A stretch of 64,000 nt of DNA from Pseudomonas sp. Tri1 (GCF_017968885.1 NZ_CP072913.1:1472001-1536000); one strand, 5' to 3'; positions 7,964-17,186 are shown, numbered from the stretch's first letter. The notes: generated by a model from the sequence alone, not told the origin. Made by a program: numbers and translations.

Positions 7964-8824
7964 ATGCGTACCTCCGTACGTGTCGCCATTACGCTGGGCG
8001 TGGTGGCTGTGGCGATCTTCGCCGGGTTTCATTTGTGGCAGTACTACATGCTCACGCCCTGGACCCGCGATGCGCGAATCCGCGCCGATGTGGTGGTGAT
8101 CGCACCCGACGTCTCGGGTTGGGTGCGCGAGCTCAAGGCTGTGGATAACCAGGCGGTCAAGGCTGGCGACTTATTGCTCAGCATCGACCGCGAGCGTTTC
8201 GAGGCCGCGCTGGAGAAAGCCCGGGCGGTGGTCCAGACCCGTCAGCAGCAATTGAGCCTGCGTGAACATGAAGCGAGTCGCCGCGCCGCCCTGGGGCCCC
8301 AGGCCATCAGTGCCGAGCTACGGGAAAACGCGCAGATCAACGCCGGTATTGCCCGGGGCGAATTGCGTGAGGCCCAGGCCGAGGCCAAGGTCGCCGAGCT
8401 CAACCTGGCTCGCAGCCAGGTCCTGGCTCCACGCAGCGGTCACATCACCAACCTGCGCCTGGCCGAAGGCAACTACGTGAATGCCGGGCAGCCAGTCATG
8501 GCGCTGATCGACGATTCGACGTTTTATGTGCAGGCCTATTTCGAAGAAACCAAGCTTGCGAGGATTCGCGTGGGCGACCCGGTCAAAGTCTGGCTGATGA
8601 GCGCCGACCATGCACTGGAAGGCCACGTCGAAAGCATCAGCCGCGGTATCACCGACCGTAATACCAACCCAGATGCGCAATTACTGGCAGAGGTCGAGCC
8701 GACCTTCAACTGGGTGCGCCTGGCCCAGCGGATTCCGGTGCGAATCAAACTGGACGGGGTGCCGCAAGGAGTGAGCCTGAGTGCGGGGATGACGGCGAGT
8801 GTTCAGGTGCGTGAAGACCTGTAG
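7964..8824 (+). CDS. HlyD family efflux periplasmic adaptor subunit
   Basis: This 286-residue membrane-fusion protein would link the FUSC permease to an outer-membrane channel. An N-terminal anchor helix spans about residues 7-27. It is followed by the biotinyl-lipoyl-like half motif (DVSGWVRELKAVDNQAVKAG), a helical hairpin at about 85-145, and the second lipoyl half (VLAPRSGHITNLRLAEGNYV). A beta-barrel with FYVQAYFEETKLARIRVGDP follows. ATAGGAG at 7951-7957 fixes the ATG at 7964. It is the third gene of the exporter operon. Without a neighbouring outer-membrane factor it probably borrows a TolC/OprM-type protein encoded elsewhere. Confidence 0.9.
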   Translation: MRTSVRVAITLGVVAVAIFAGFHLWQYYMLTPWTRDARIRADVVVIAPDVSGWVRELKAVDNQAVKAGDLLLSIDRERFEAALEKARAVVQTRQQQLSLREHEASRRAALGPQAISAELRENAQINAGIARGELREAQAEAKVAELNLARSQVLAPRSGHITNLRLAEGNYVNAGQPVMALIDDSTFYVQAYFEETKLARIRVGDPVKVWLMSADHALEGHVESISRGITDRNTNPDAQLLAEVEPTFNWVRLAQRIPVRIKLDGVPQGVSLSAGMTASVQVREDL

Positions 8825-8856
8825 GCGCTGCCGAGGGCTGCGATCTTTTGATTGTC

Positions 8857-8969
8857 GATCGTTCCCACGCTCTGCGTGGGAATGTCGCCAGGGACACTCC
8901 GCGTTCCGCTCTTGGAAGGTGACGCAGAGCGTCACAGGATGCATTCCCACGCAGAGCGTGGGAACGATC
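8857..8969. repeat. Intergenic element with perfect 28-bp inverted ends
   Basis: The left arm at 8857-8884 (GATCGTTCCCACGCTCTGCG and onward to AATG) is exactly the reverse complement of 8942-8969. The 57-bp centre holds a further small palindrome (GACGCAGAGCGTC). It fills the space between two convergent genes and could fold into a long hairpin. It looks like a dispersed Pseudomonas repeat; no T tract follows, so a terminator role is only possible. Confidence 0.85.
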
Positions 8970-8970
8970 T

Positions 8971-9441
8971 TCAGCCGACAGTAATCGCCGGCAACGTCGG
9001 CAAGGTCACGGTCTGTTGCTTGCGCGGCGCAAGGATTTCCGCCTCGCCATCCACCACCAACTCATCGCGCTGGTTGAACACACGCGTGGCGATACGCACA
9101 CGAAACTTCGGCAGTTTTTCCAGGATCTCCAGGCGCACGGTCAGGGTGTCGCCAATTTTCACCGGTTTCTGGAAGCTCATCTGCTGGCCGATGTAGATGG
9201 TTCCTGGCCCAGGCAACTCGCAGGCCACTGCCGCGCTGATCAGCGCACCGCTGAACATACCGTGGGCAATACGCTCCTTGAACATGCTCGCCGCCGCGAA
9301 TTCGGCGTCCAGGTGCACCGGGTTGTGGTCGCCCGACATGGCGGCGAACAGCTGGATATCGCGCTCTTCGACGGTTTTGCTGTAGCTGGCGGTCTGGCCG
9401 ACTTCGAGGGCTTCGTAAGGAATGTTGGTAACCTGGGTCAT
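8971..9441 (-). CDS. MaoC family dehydratase ((R)-specific enoyl-CoA hydratase-like)
   Basis: This 156-residue single hot-dog protein of the MaoC/PhaJ family is expected to hydrate 2-enoyl-CoA or a related thioester. The hydratase signature is clear: AAMSGDHNPVHLDAEFA (about residues 35-51), with the catalytic Asp and His, then ERIAHGMFSGALIS. The ATG at 9441 (MTQVTNIPYEALEVGQ) is preferred over a TTG three codons upstream. The gene is 41 bp downstream of the alpha/beta hydrolase gene on the same strand and may be co-transcribed. The substrate chain length cannot be told. Confidence 0.88.
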   Translation of the reverse strand: MTQVTNIPYEALEVGQTASYSKTVEERDIQLFAAMSGDHNPVHLDAEFAAASMFKERIAHGMFSGALISAAVACELPGPGTIYIGQQMSFQKPVKIGDTLTVRLEILEKLPKFRVRIATRVFNQRDELVVDGEAEILAPRKQQTVTLPTLPAITVG

Positions 9442-9482
9442 CTGTCTCAAATCCTGTGAGGATAAAGGAAAACGCTGAAAAT

Positions 9483-10427
9483 CTACTCGCTGCGCGGCGG
9501 CCGCTTGTGGCTCAGGGCCTGGGCAATCCAGGCGAGTACGTCGGCCGTCACTTCGTCGCGGTTGGTCTCATTGAACAGTTCGTGCCGGGCCTGCGGATAA
9601 ATCGTCAATTGCAGGTACCGGCTGCCGGCCTCGCGCAGGGCGTCGGCCAGATCCTTCAGACGCTCGCCTTCGCTCACCGGATCACATTCGCCGCCGATTA
9701 CCAGCAGCGGCAGGCCTGGATCGATCTGGGCGAGATTGGACGCTTTGCTGATTTGCTGCAAGCCGCCGAGCAGGTCGATCCACAACTGATTGGTGCAGCG
9801 AAAGCCGCACAGCGGGTCGCGGACATATTTGTCGACTTCGTCCGGGTCACGGCTGAGCCAGTCGAAGGCGGTACGTGTCGGTTTGAATTTTTTGTTGAAA
9901 CTGCCGAACGACAGCCACTCGATCAAGGCGCTGCGCCCCGTGGCACCCTGGCGCCAGCGTTCGAAGCGGGCGATCAGGCGAGCAGCGCGATAAAGCGCCA
10001 CCGGCTGGAAATTGGAACCACTGAGAATCGCCCCATGCAGGCTGGCACTGTGGTGAAGCAGGTAACCCTGGGCGATGTAGCTGCCCATGCTATGACCCAG
10101 CAACACGATGGGTATTTCGGGATGTTGCTGGCCGATGTGCTGGTTAAGATTGGCCAGATCGCCCACCACTTTGGTCCAGCCGTCTTCGTCCGCAAAGTGG
10201 CCGAGAATCGCTTTTTCACCGGTTTTGCCGTGGCCGCGCAAGTCTGGGGCATAGACGCCGTAGCCTTCAGCGCACAGGGCCTGGGCCAGGCGCCCATAGC
10301 GCCCGCTGTGTTCGGCCATACCGTGGGCCAGCATGATCAGCGCTTCAGGCTCGGTTTCGGGCAACCACTGATTGACGAACAGGTGGCTGTGGTCGGTCGC
10401 GGTCAGCATGAACGTTTGGTGGATCAT
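9483..10427 (-). CDS. Alpha/beta hydrolase, monoacylglycerol-lipase-like (serine aminopeptidase S33 domain)
   Basis: This 314-residue alpha/beta hydrolase has a lid domain. The oxyanion segment is MLAHGMAEHSGRY, the nucleophile elbow is LLGHSMGSYIAQ, the acid is probably in VIGGECDPVS, and the histidine is in YPQARHELFNE. The order and spacing fit the Hydrolase_4 family (lysophospholipase or monoglyceride lipase). The ATG at 10427 (MIHQTFMLTATDHSHLF) follows AAAGGAATCG; upstream in-frame starts lack a ribosome site. It is divergent from fadD2 and followed by the MaoC hydratase, which suggests a lipid or acyl-thioester context. Confidence 0.88.
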   Translation of the reverse strand: MIHQTFMLTATDHSHLFVNQWLPETEPEALIMLAHGMAEHSGRYGRLAQALCAEGYGVYAPDLRGHGKTGEKAILGHFADEDGWTKVVGDLANLNQHIGQQHPEIPIVLLGHSMGSYIAQGYLLHHSASLHGAILSGSNFQPVALYRAARLIARFERWRQGATGRSALIEWLSFGSFNKKFKPTRTAFDWLSRDPDEVDKYVRDPLCGFRCTNQLWIDLLGGLQQISKASNLAQIDPGLPLLVIGGECDPVSEGERLKDLADALREAGSRYLQLTIYPQARHELFNETNRDEVTADVLAWIAQALSHKRPPRSE

Positions 10428-10662
10428 GTCGATTCCTTTACCCAGGAGCATCACAGAGGCGTGCGCAGTGTTGCTGCATTGTATAGCCCATCCGTTGCGT
10501 CTCGTCTGATCAGGCTACGCCGAGGCAGGAAGATTCACACAATCTATGACGCAGGTCGCCATATTTGCCTGATGGGCCATAGCTGCTAGTGTCCCAAGAG
10601 CTCCGCCTCTGCAAGTGACACAGAAGCGGCCCGGATACGCTCAGGTAAAGAGGACAAAAACA

Positions 10663-12351
10663 ATGCAGCCTGATTTCTGGAATGACAAACGCCCGGCCGG
10701 CGTGCCCTCGGAGATAGACCTGGGGGCCTATAAGTCGGTGATCGAGGTGTTCGAGCGTTCCTGTAAGAAATTTGCCGATCGGCCGGCGTTCAGCAACATG
10801 GGTGTGACCCTCACGTATGCCCAGCTCGAGCGCTACAGCGCCGCCTTCGCCGGCTACCTGCAAGCCCACACCGATCTGGTTCCCGGCGACCGTATCGCGG
10901 TGCAGATGCCCAATGTCCTGCAATATCCGATTGCCGTGTTCGGGGCCTTGCGCGCCGGTCTGATCGTGGTCAATACCAACCCGTTGTACACCCCTCGGGA
11001 AATGCGCCACCAGTTCAAGGACTCCGGCGCCCGGGCGCTGGTGTACATGAACCTGTTCGGGCAGAAGGTCCAGGAGGTGCTACCCGACACGGACCTGCAA
11101 TACCTGATCGAAGCCAGGATGGGCGACTTGATGCCCACCGCCAAGGGCTGGCTGGTCAATACGGTGATCAGCAAGGTCAAGAAGATGGTCCCGGACTATT
11201 CATTACCCCAGGCCGTTTCTTTCAAGAGCGCCTTGCGCCTGGGGCGCGGCCATGGGATCAAGCCGCTGAAGGTCAGCCTCGATGACATTGCGGTGCTGCA
11301 ATACACCGGCGGTACCACCGGCTTGGCGAAGGGGGCGATGCTGACCCATGGCAACCTGGTGGCCAACATGCAACAGACCCGTGCGTGCCTGGGTCAGCTC
11401 GGCGACGACGGCCACCCCTTGCTGCGCGAAGGCCAGGAGGTGATGATCGCGCCGCTGCCGCTGTACCACATCTATGCGTTTACGGCGAACTGCATGTGCA
11501 TGATGGTCACCGGCAACCACAATGTGCTGATCACCAACCCGCGGGACATCGCAGGCTTCATCAAGGAGCTGAAGAACTGGCGTTTCTCGGTGTTGCTGGG
11601 ACTCAACACACTGTTCGTGGCGTTGATGGACCATCCGGATTTCAAGACCCTGGATTTCTCTAACCTCAAGGTCACCAACTCCGGCGGTACTGCGCTGATC
11701 AAGGCCACGGCCGAGCGCTGGGAGCAAATCACCGGTTGCAGCATCGCCGAAGGTTATGGCCTGACCGAAACCTCGCCGGTGGCCTGCGCCAATCCTTACG
11801 GCGGCAGGTCCCGGCTGGGCACAGTGGGGTTGCCGGTGCCGGGTACGCTCATGAAAGTGATCAGCGATGATGGTGTCGAGCAACCCTTCGGCGAGCGCGG
11901 CGAACTGTGCATCAAGGGCCCGCAGATCATGAAAGGCTATTGGAACAAGCCTGAAGCCACGGCCGAAGTTCTGGACAGCGAGGGCTGGTTCAAATCCGGA
12001 GACATCGCGGTGATCGACCCGGATGGTTTTGTGCGCATTGTCGATCGCAAGAAAGACATGATCATCGTCTCGGGTTTCAACGTGTACCCCAACGAGATCG
12101 AAGACGTGGTGATGGCCCACCCGAAAGTCGCCAACTGCGCGGTAATCGGTGTGCCGGATGAACGTTCGGGGGAGGCGGTGAAACTGTTTGTGGTGGCACG
12201 CGAGGCGGGCATCAGCCTCGAGGAGCTCAAGGCCTACTGCAAGGAAAACTTCACCGGCTACAAGGTACCCAAGCACATCGTGTTGCGCGAAACGCTACCG
12301 ATGACCCCGGTAGGCAAGATTCTGCGGCGGGAGTTGCGCGATATCGCTTGA
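10663..12351 (+). CDS. fadD2: Long-chain-fatty-acid-CoA ligase FadD2
   Basis: This 562-residue AMP-forming acyl-CoA synthetase activates fatty acids for beta-oxidation. Motifs are the P-loop-like YTGGTTGLAKGAMLTH (about residue 213), YGLTETSPVA, and the FACS region EGWFKSGDIAVIDPDGFVRI followed by DRKKDMIIVSGFNVYPNEIE. The catalytic lysine near the C-terminus is in PVGKILRRELRD. The ATG at 10663 (MQPDFWNDKRPAGV) aligns with the paralogue's start and follows AAAGAGGAC. It is the first of two fadD genes in tandem, separated by a REP element and 366 bp, matching the fadD2-fadD1 order known in Pseudomonas. The separate spacing suggests individual promoters. Confidence 0.95.
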   Translation: MQPDFWNDKRPAGVPSEIDLGAYKSVIEVFERSCKKFADRPAFSNMGVTLTYAQLERYSAAFAGYLQAHTDLVPGDRIAVQMPNVLQYPIAVFGALRAGLIVVNTNPLYTPREMRHQFKDSGARALVYMNLFGQKVQEVLPDTDLQYLIEARMGDLMPTAKGWLVNTVISKVKKMVPDYSLPQAVSFKSALRLGRGHGIKPLKVSLDDIAVLQYTGGTTGLAKGAMLTHGNLVANMQQTRACLGQLGDDGHPLLREGQEVMIAPLPLYHIYAFTANCMCMMVTGNHNVLITNPRDIAGFIKELKNWRFSVLLGLNTLFVALMDHPDFKTLDFSNLKVTNSGGTALIKATAERWEQITGCSIAEGYGLTETSPVACANPYGGRSRLGTVGLPVPGTLMKVISDDGVEQPFGERGELCIKGPQIMKGYWNKPEATAEVLDSEGWFKSGDIAVIDPDGFVRIVDRKKDMIIVSGFNVYPNEIEDVVMAHPKVANCAVIGVPDERSGEAVKLFVVAREAGISLEELKAYCKENFTGYKVPKHIVLRETLPMTPVGKILRRELRDIA

Positions 12352-12373
12352 GGCGTTGGCCTTATGGAAACTC

Positions 12374-12463
12374 TGTGGGAGCGAGCTTGCTCGCGATGGC
12401 GGTTATGTCAGTGACCAGAGATGTGACTGATACACCGCCATCGCGAGCAAGCTCGCTCCCACA
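12374..12463. repeat. REP pair (BIME-like) between fadD2 and fadD1
   Basis: Two inverted arms, TGTGGGAGCGAGCTTGCTCG and its complement, flank about 30 bp. It is one of the most perfect copies in the window. The remaining bases up to fadD1 (12464-12717) are AT-richer and hold no gene; they probably contain the fadD1 promoter. Confidence 0.92.
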
Positions 12464-12717
12464 GTTTTTTGTGTATTCAGGGGGATTTAGCAGGAGCTTA
12501 GAATTTTTACTCTAAAAATGACCATGAAATATTCTTAAGTCATGTTTGTGACTGTAGGGGCTGATTTTGGCTCTAGGCGACCCTTGGCAAAGCTGCTACT
12601 CTCGGCGCGCTTTTGTGACTTCTCGGCCTTGATTCAAGCCAGATTCACCAATAAACACACCAATAATAATCGCATCAAATGCGGTGAGAAATTCGCGTTG
12701 CTGAGGAGTGGGCTTCC

Positions 12718-14409
12718 ATGATTGAAGACTTTTGGAAGGATAAGTACCCAGCTGGGATTGCTGCCGACATCAATCCAGATGAGTATCCGAATATTCAGGC
12801 GGTGTTGAAGCAGTCCTGCCAACGCTTTGCCGACAAGCCGGCATTCAGCAACCTCGGCAAGACAATCACCTACGGTGAACTGTACGAATTGTCCGGTGCC
12901 TTTGCCGCGTATTTGCAACAGCATACCGATTTACAGCCGGGCGATCGAATCGCCGTGCAATTGCCCAACGTTCTGCAGTACCCGGTGGCCGTGTTCGGGG
13001 CGATCCGCGCCGGCCTCATCGTGGTCAACACCAACCCGCTGTACACCGCGCGGGAAATGGAACACCAGTTCAACGACTCCGGCGCCAAGGCACTGGTTTG
13101 CCTGGCGAACATGGCGCACCTGGCCGAGAACGTGGTGCCCAAGACGAGCGTCAAGCATGTCATCGTCACCGAAGTCGCCGACCTGCTGTCGCCGTTCAAG
13201 CGCCTGTTGATCAACAGCGTGATCAAGTACGTCAAGAAAATGGTCCCGGCCTATCACCTGCCCAAGGCCATCAAGTTCAACGATGTGCTGAGCAAGGGGC
13301 ACGGCCAGCCCGTGAGCGAAGCCAACCCCACCAGTGACGATGTGGCGGTGCTGCAGTACACCGGCGGCACCACCGGCGTGGCCAAGGGCGCGATGCTCAC
13401 CCACCGCAACCTGGTGGCGAACATGTTGCAGTGCAAGGCGCTGATGGGCTCCAACCTCAACGAAGGTTGCGAAGTGCTGATCACGCCGCTGCCGCTTTAC
13501 CATATCTACGCCTTCACCTTCCATTGCATGGCGATGATGCTGATCGGCAACCACAACATCCTGATCAGCAATCCGCGTGACCTGCCGGCGATGGTCAAGG
13601 AGCTGTCGAAGTGGAAGTTCAGTGGTTTCGTTGGCCTCAACACCCTGTTCGTGGCCCTGTGCAACAACGAAGCTTTCCGTAAGCTGGATTTCTCGGCGCT
13701 GAAAGTCACCTTGTCCGGCGGCATGGCCCTGCAACTGGCCGCGGCTGAGCGTTGGAAAGCAGTGACCGGCTGCCCGATCTGCGAAGGCTATGGCATGACT
13801 GAAACCAGCCCGGTGGCCACCGTCAACCCGATCCAGAATATCCAGATCGGCACCATCGGCATTCCGGTGCCATCGACGCTGTGCAAGGTGATCGATGACG
13901 CAGGCGTCGAACAGCCATTGGGCGAAATCGGTGAACTGTGTGTGAAAGGTCCGCAGGTCATGAAGGGCTACTGGCAGCGCCAGGACGCCACCGACGAGAT
14001 CCTCGACAGCGAAGGCTGGCTCAAGACCGGTGATATCGCGGTGATCCAGCCGGATGGCTACATGCGCATCGTCGATCGCAAGAAAGACATGATCCTGATC
14101 TCCGGTTTCAACGTGTACCCCAACGAATTGGAAGACGTGCTGGCAACCCTGCCAGGGGTGCTGCAATGCGCGGCCATCGGCGTACCGGACGAAAAATCCG
14201 GCGAGGCGATCAAGATCTTCATCGTTGCCCGGCCGGGTGTCACGCTCACCAAGGAGCAAGTGATGGAGCATATGCGTGCCAACGTCACCGGCTACAAAGT
14301 GCCCAAGGCCGTAGAGTTTCGCGACGCGTTGCCGACCACCAACGTGGGCAAGATCCTGCGGCGCGAGTTGCGAGATGAAGAGCTCAGGAAGCTGGGCCTG
14401 AAGAAGTAA
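12718..14409 (+). CDS. fadD1: Long-chain-fatty-acid-CoA ligase FadD1
   Basis: This 563-residue acyl-CoA synthetase is paralogous to the upstream gene and clearly aligned with it along its full length (for example QLPNVLQYPVAVFGAIRAGL here versus QMPNVLQYPIAVFGALRAGL). It carries YTGGTTGVAKGAMLTH, YGMTETSPVA, EGWLKTGDIAVIQPDGYMRI and the C-terminal TNVGKILRRELRDEELRKLG. It activates exogenous fatty acids by forming acyl-CoA. GAGGAGTGGG precedes the ATG at 12718. A strong terminator follows, so it is probably transcribed alone or as the end of a fadD2 read-through transcript. Confidence 0.95.
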   Translation: MIEDFWKDKYPAGIAADINPDEYPNIQAVLKQSCQRFADKPAFSNLGKTITYGELYELSGAFAAYLQQHTDLQPGDRIAVQLPNVLQYPVAVFGAIRAGLIVVNTNPLYTAREMEHQFNDSGAKALVCLANMAHLAENVVPKTSVKHVIVTEVADLLSPFKRLLINSVIKYVKKMVPAYHLPKAIKFNDVLSKGHGQPVSEANPTSDDVAVLQYTGGTTGVAKGAMLTHRNLVANMLQCKALMGSNLNEGCEVLITPLPLYHIYAFTFHCMAMMLIGNHNILISNPRDLPAMVKELSKWKFSGFVGLNTLFVALCNNEAFRKLDFSALKVTLSGGMALQLAAAERWKAVTGCPICEGYGMTETSPVATVNPIQNIQIGTIGIPVPSTLCKVIDDAGVEQPLGEIGELCVKGPQVMKGYWQRQDATDEILDSEGWLKTGDIAVIQPDGYMRIVDRKKDMILISGFNVYPNELEDVLATLPGVLQCAAIGVPDEKSGEAIKIFIVARPGVTLTKEQVMEHMRANVTGYKVPKAVEFRDALPTTNVGKILRRELRDEELRKLGLKK

Positions 14410-14423
14410 GACCGCAACAAACC

Positions 14424-14452
14424 AAAAGCCCCGCGAACGCGGGGCTTTTTTA
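14424..14452 (+). terminator. Rho-independent terminator after fadD1
   Basis: The stem AAAGCCCCGCG-AA-CGCGGGGCTTT is followed by a T run, 15 bp after the stop. The A-rich left flank allows action on the other strand too. Confidence 0.92.
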
Positions 14453-14480
14453 TGCGGATCGCCTTGCCAAGCACAAAACC

Positions 14481-14606
14481 TGTGGCGAGGAGATTTATCC
14501 CCGCTGGGTTGCGCAGCAATCCCTGCATCCTGTCTGGCACATCGCAGTGGCTGACGAACCGTGGGGCCGCTTCGTAACCCCGCCGGGACAAATCCCTTCG
14601 CTACAG
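14481..14606. repeat. Degenerate intergenic repeat (TGTGGCGAGG family)
   Basis: It opens with TGTGGCGAGGAGATTTATCC and closes with a diverged inverted arm (GACAAATCCCTTCGCTACA), so the two ends form an imperfect inverted repeat around about 80 bp. It is related to copies at 5606 and 37814. It fills the gap between the fadD1 terminator and the next gene; no coding sequence is seen there. Confidence 0.6.
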
Positions 14607-14633
14607 AGAGCGTTTTGGTCCTTGGAAATCGGG

Positions 14634-15011
14634 TTACAGCCTGAACTGTGCAAAATCCAGGTTGGTGCCACCGGGCCGCATGTCCTGCAGGTACGAGTCT
14701 TTATCGGCGCTCAGTTCCAGGCTCAGGGCGGCCTTGCGTTTGCCCTGGTTGCGTACTTCCAGGCCTTCCATTTTCTCGCGCAGGAACACCGTGGGCACTT
14801 TCAAATGCAGCAGCTCATCGGTGGCCGGTGTGTGCAGCAACAGATGAATCCATTCGTACTGACCGATGGCCAGGCGTGCCACCGGGATATCGAACCAGAA
14901 GATGTTGCGGTTGCGGTTCAATTCGCTGAAGTGGCAGTTATTGACGCCCAGTACGGCGCCGCCCAGTTCCTGGTTTCTGCGGGCGATGGCCTGCTTTTTA
15001 TCGAGTTTCAT
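14634..15011 (-). CDS. Hypothetical protein (125 aa)
   Basis: This 125-residue soluble protein begins MKLDKKQAIARRNQELGGAV. I do not recognise a family. It has no signal peptide and no membrane helix. The middle is hydrophobic and strand-like (NIFWFDIPVARLAIGQYEWI), and the second half is charged (VFLREKMEGLEVRNQGKRKA). AGGA shortly before the ATG at 15011 supports the start; upstream in-frame sequence lacks this support. Base composition and codon use look like the neighbours, so this is probably a real conserved Pseudomonas gene. It is divergent from the CsbD gene, with about 195 bp between them. Confidence 0.72.
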   Translation of the reverse strand: MKLDKKQAIARRNQELGGAVLGVNNCHFSELNRNRNIFWFDIPVARLAIGQYEWIHLLLHTPATDELLHLKVPTVFLREKMEGLEVRNQGKRKAALSLELSADKDSYLQDMRPGGTNLDFAQFRL

Positions 15012-15206
15012 AACGTTCCTACGGGATTGGAGCCTCAGGCCGCAGCCTGAATACGTGGGGCATTCTCGGGGGTGGATCGGCAAACATAAAGCGCAACCTG
15101 CATCTGACGATGAAATGCGCTGCTGAAAAAATGAAACTCCCCGCAAACGGCCTCGGTCAACCCTTATGTAATGACTTTTCGTACCGTTGTTCACAGGAGA
15201 GACATC

Positions 15207-15398
15207 ATGGGTAGCACGAGCGATAAAGTGAAGGGCGTTGCCAACGAAGCCGTCGGTAACATCAAGCAAGGCGTCGGCAAGGCCACCGACAATGACCGCA
15301 TGCGCGCCGAGGGCGTGGTCCAGGAGAAAAAAGGTGAGGCCCAGCAAACCGTGGGCAAGGTCAAGGATGCAGTCAAGAAAGGCGTTAACGAGGCATAA
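15207..15398 (+). CDS. CsbD family stress-response protein
   Basis: This 63-residue, very hydrophilic, repeat-like protein starts [20 protein letters not shown] and contains [20 protein letters not shown], the standard CsbD pattern of alternating Lys/Glu/Gly/Ala. CsbD proteins are abundant under general stress in many bacteria; the molecular role is unknown. CAGGAGAG ahead of the ATG at 15207 supports this start. A terminator follows directly, so the gene is monocistronic. Confidence 0.92.
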   Translation: MGSTSDKVKGVANEAVGNIKQGVGKATDNDRMRAEGVVQEKKGEAQQTVGKVKDAVKKGVNEA

Positions 15399-15422
15399 CT
15401 GGCCTGTTGAAAAAACGATTGG

Positions 15423-15449
15423 AACGGCCATCCGCGGATGGCCGTTTTC
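15423..15449 (+). terminator. Rho-independent terminator after the csbD-like gene
   Basis: AACGGCCATC-CGCG-GATGGCCGTTTT forms a ten-base-pair stem with a short T tail, 24 bp past the stop. Confidence 0.85.
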
Positions 15450-15573
15450 ATGTCGGCTCGAACTTGCACCGGGGAAATTGTTCCAAAGTCGCCAAACAGG
15501 TTACTTTTGTCTTGGATAGCAACCCCGTGAGTCGCCAGGCGACCTTCCTTTTTTGCGGTGAAAGGAGACGCAC

Positions 15574-16524
15574 ATGATGTTCCCGGCCTTGAAAGGCTTG
15601 CCCTTGCATCGTGTGATGATGCGCACCGTGACCGAGTTTCTCGACGACGAGATGTCGACCTACGCCTCGGCGTTGGCTTACCAGATGCTGTTTTCGCTGT
15701 TCCCCTTCATCCTTTTCCTGATCGCGCTGATTGGTTTCCTGCACCTGCCGGACTTCTTTTCCTGGCTGCGCCTGCAATCGGAACTGGTGCTGCCGCCCCA
15801 GGCCCTGGAACAGGTCAATCCGGTAATAGACCAGCTCCAGCAATCCAAGGGCGGGTTGTTGTCGGTGGGTATCGTCATTGCGTTATGGACGGCTTCGGCT
15901 GGTGTCCGGTTGATGATGAGCGCGATGAATGCCGCCTACGATGTGGTCGAGGGCCGGCCGGCCTGGAAGCGTTTTCCACTGTCGATTTTCTACACCATCG
16001 GCATCGCTGGCATGCTGCTGGCCGCTGCTGCGTTGATGGTGCTCGGGCCGCAAGTGATGGGTTGGATTGCGGCCCAGGTCGGGCTGGAGGAGTTTATCGT
16101 CACGCTCTGGACGATTGTGCGCTGGCCGGTGATCGTGATTTTGATGATGGTGGCCGTGGCGTTGATCTACTACGTGATGCCCGACGTGAAACAGGAATTT
16201 CGCTTCATCACGCCGGGCTCGGTGCTGGCCGTGGTGGTGTGGATTGTCGCTTCCCTGGGCTTTGCGTTCTACGTCAAGACCTTTGCCAACTACAACGCCA
16301 TGTATGGCAGTATCGGCGCGATCATTGTGTTGCTGCTGTACTTCTATATTTCTTCGGCGGTGCTGTTGCTCGGCGCGGAAATGAACGCGGTGATCGAGCA
16401 CATGTCCGCCGAGGGCAAGAACCCGGGCGAAAAGAGCGCGGGCGAGCACGAAAAACAACATGTGTCGGGCCTGGGCCGCGACCATTCCATTCCCCATCCC
16501 CACCCTGACGAAGCCCGACCATGA
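15574..16524 (+). CDS. YihY/virulence factor BrkB family inner-membrane protein
   Basis: This 316-residue integral membrane protein has about six helices. It belongs to the YihY (BrkB) family, often misnamed ribonuclease BN. Visible family features are [20 protein letters not shown] (about residues 31-50), the [20 protein letters not shown] segment, and the C-terminal [20 protein letters not shown]. The charged tail has several His residues ([20 protein letters not shown]). Function is uncertain; a transporter or envelope role is proposed in the literature. GAAAGGAGA precedes the ATG. It overlaps the deformylase gene by four bases (ATGA), indicating translational coupling. Confidence 0.9.
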   Translation: MMFPALKGLPLHRVMMRTVTEFLDDEMSTYASALAYQMLFSLFPFILFLIALIGFLHLPDFFSWLRLQSELVLPPQALEQVNPVIDQLQQSKGGLLSVGIVIALWTASAGVRLMMSAMNAAYDVVEGRPAWKRFPLSIFYTIGIAGMLLAAAALMVLGPQVMGWIAAQVGLEEFIVTLWTIVRWPVIVILMMVAVALIYYVMPDVKQEFRFITPGSVLAVVVWIVASLGFAFYVKTFANYNAMYGSIGAIIVLLLYFYISSAVLLLGAEMNAVIEHMSAEGKNPGEKSAGEHEKQHVSGLGRDHSIPHPHPDEARP

Positions 16525-17060
16525 TTCGCGAAATCCTGAAAATGGGCGACGAACGCCTGCTGCGCATCGCCCCGCCGGTGCCAACGGAAATGTTTGACAG
16601 CCCAGAGTTGTGGCAGTTGATCGACGATATGTTCCAGACCATGGAAAGCGTCGGCGGCGTCGGTCTGGCAGCGCCGCAGATCGGAGTTGACCTGCAGCTG
16701 GTTATCTTTGGCTTCGAGCACAGCGAGCGTTATCCCGACGCCGAAGCCGTGCCCCAGACCATCCTGATCAATCCACTGATTACCCCGCTAAGCCCACTGA
16801 TGGAGGAGGGCTTCGAAGGCTGCCTGTCGGTGCCGGGCCTGCGCGGGGCGGTCGAGCGCTACCAGCACATTCGCTACGAAGGTTTCGATCCAAAGGGCGA
16901 GCCGGTCGTGCGCACCGCTTCAGGTTTTCATGCTCGCGTGGTACAGCATGAGTGCGATCACCTGATTGGGCGGTTGTACCCGTCGCGGATTACCGATTTC
17001 AGCAAGTTCGGGTTTACCGAGGTGATGTTTCCGGATCTGGATCCGACAGCGGATGACTAA
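16521..17060 (+). CDS. def: Peptide deformylase
   Basis: This 179-residue metal hydrolase removes the N-formyl group from nascent proteins. All three family motifs are present: [10 protein letters not shown] (motif 1), [11 protein letters not shown] (motif 2, with the metal-ligand Cys) and [11 protein letters not shown] (motif 3, HExxD/H). Its ATG overlaps the YihY stop. Because it is not next to fmt, as the housekeeping def usually is, this may be a second deformylase; the context alone cannot prove that. It is followed by a REP pair. Confidence 0.95.
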   Translation: MIREILKMGDERLLRIAPPVPTEMFDSPELWQLIDDMFQTMESVGGVGLAAPQIGVDLQLVIFGFEHSERYPDAEAVPQTILINPLITPLSPLMEEGFEGCLSVPGLRGAVERYQHIRYEGFDPKGEPVVRTASGFHARVVQHECDHLIGRLYPSRITDFSKFGFTEVMFPDLDPTADD

Positions 17061-17080
17061 CGCCTAGCTGACTCAACCCT

Positions 17081-17168
17081 TGTGGGAGCGAGCTTGCTCG
17101 CGATGGCGTCGGCTCAATCGCATCACTGGTGGCTGACACACCGCTATCGCGAGCAAGCTCGCTCCCAC
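17081..17168. repeat. REP pair after def
   Basis: The inverted arms TGTGGGAGCGAGCTTGCTCG and GAGCAAGCTCGCTCCCAC surround about 35 bp, between the convergent def and GNAT genes. Confidence 0.92.
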
Positions 17169-17186
17169 GGGGATCTGGGCTGCACT

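Noticed and set aside
11203..14271. Long antisense frames (357 and 446 codons) across fadD2 and fadD1
   Set aside because: Same cause: His/Gln-rich low-complexity products typical of shadows of high-GC genes, opposite to well-supported acyl-CoA ligases.
16521..17060. Housekeeping def of the def-fmt operon
   Set aside because: No fmt, rsmB or dprA is adjacent; the neighbour is a YihY membrane protein, so it may be a second deformylase.
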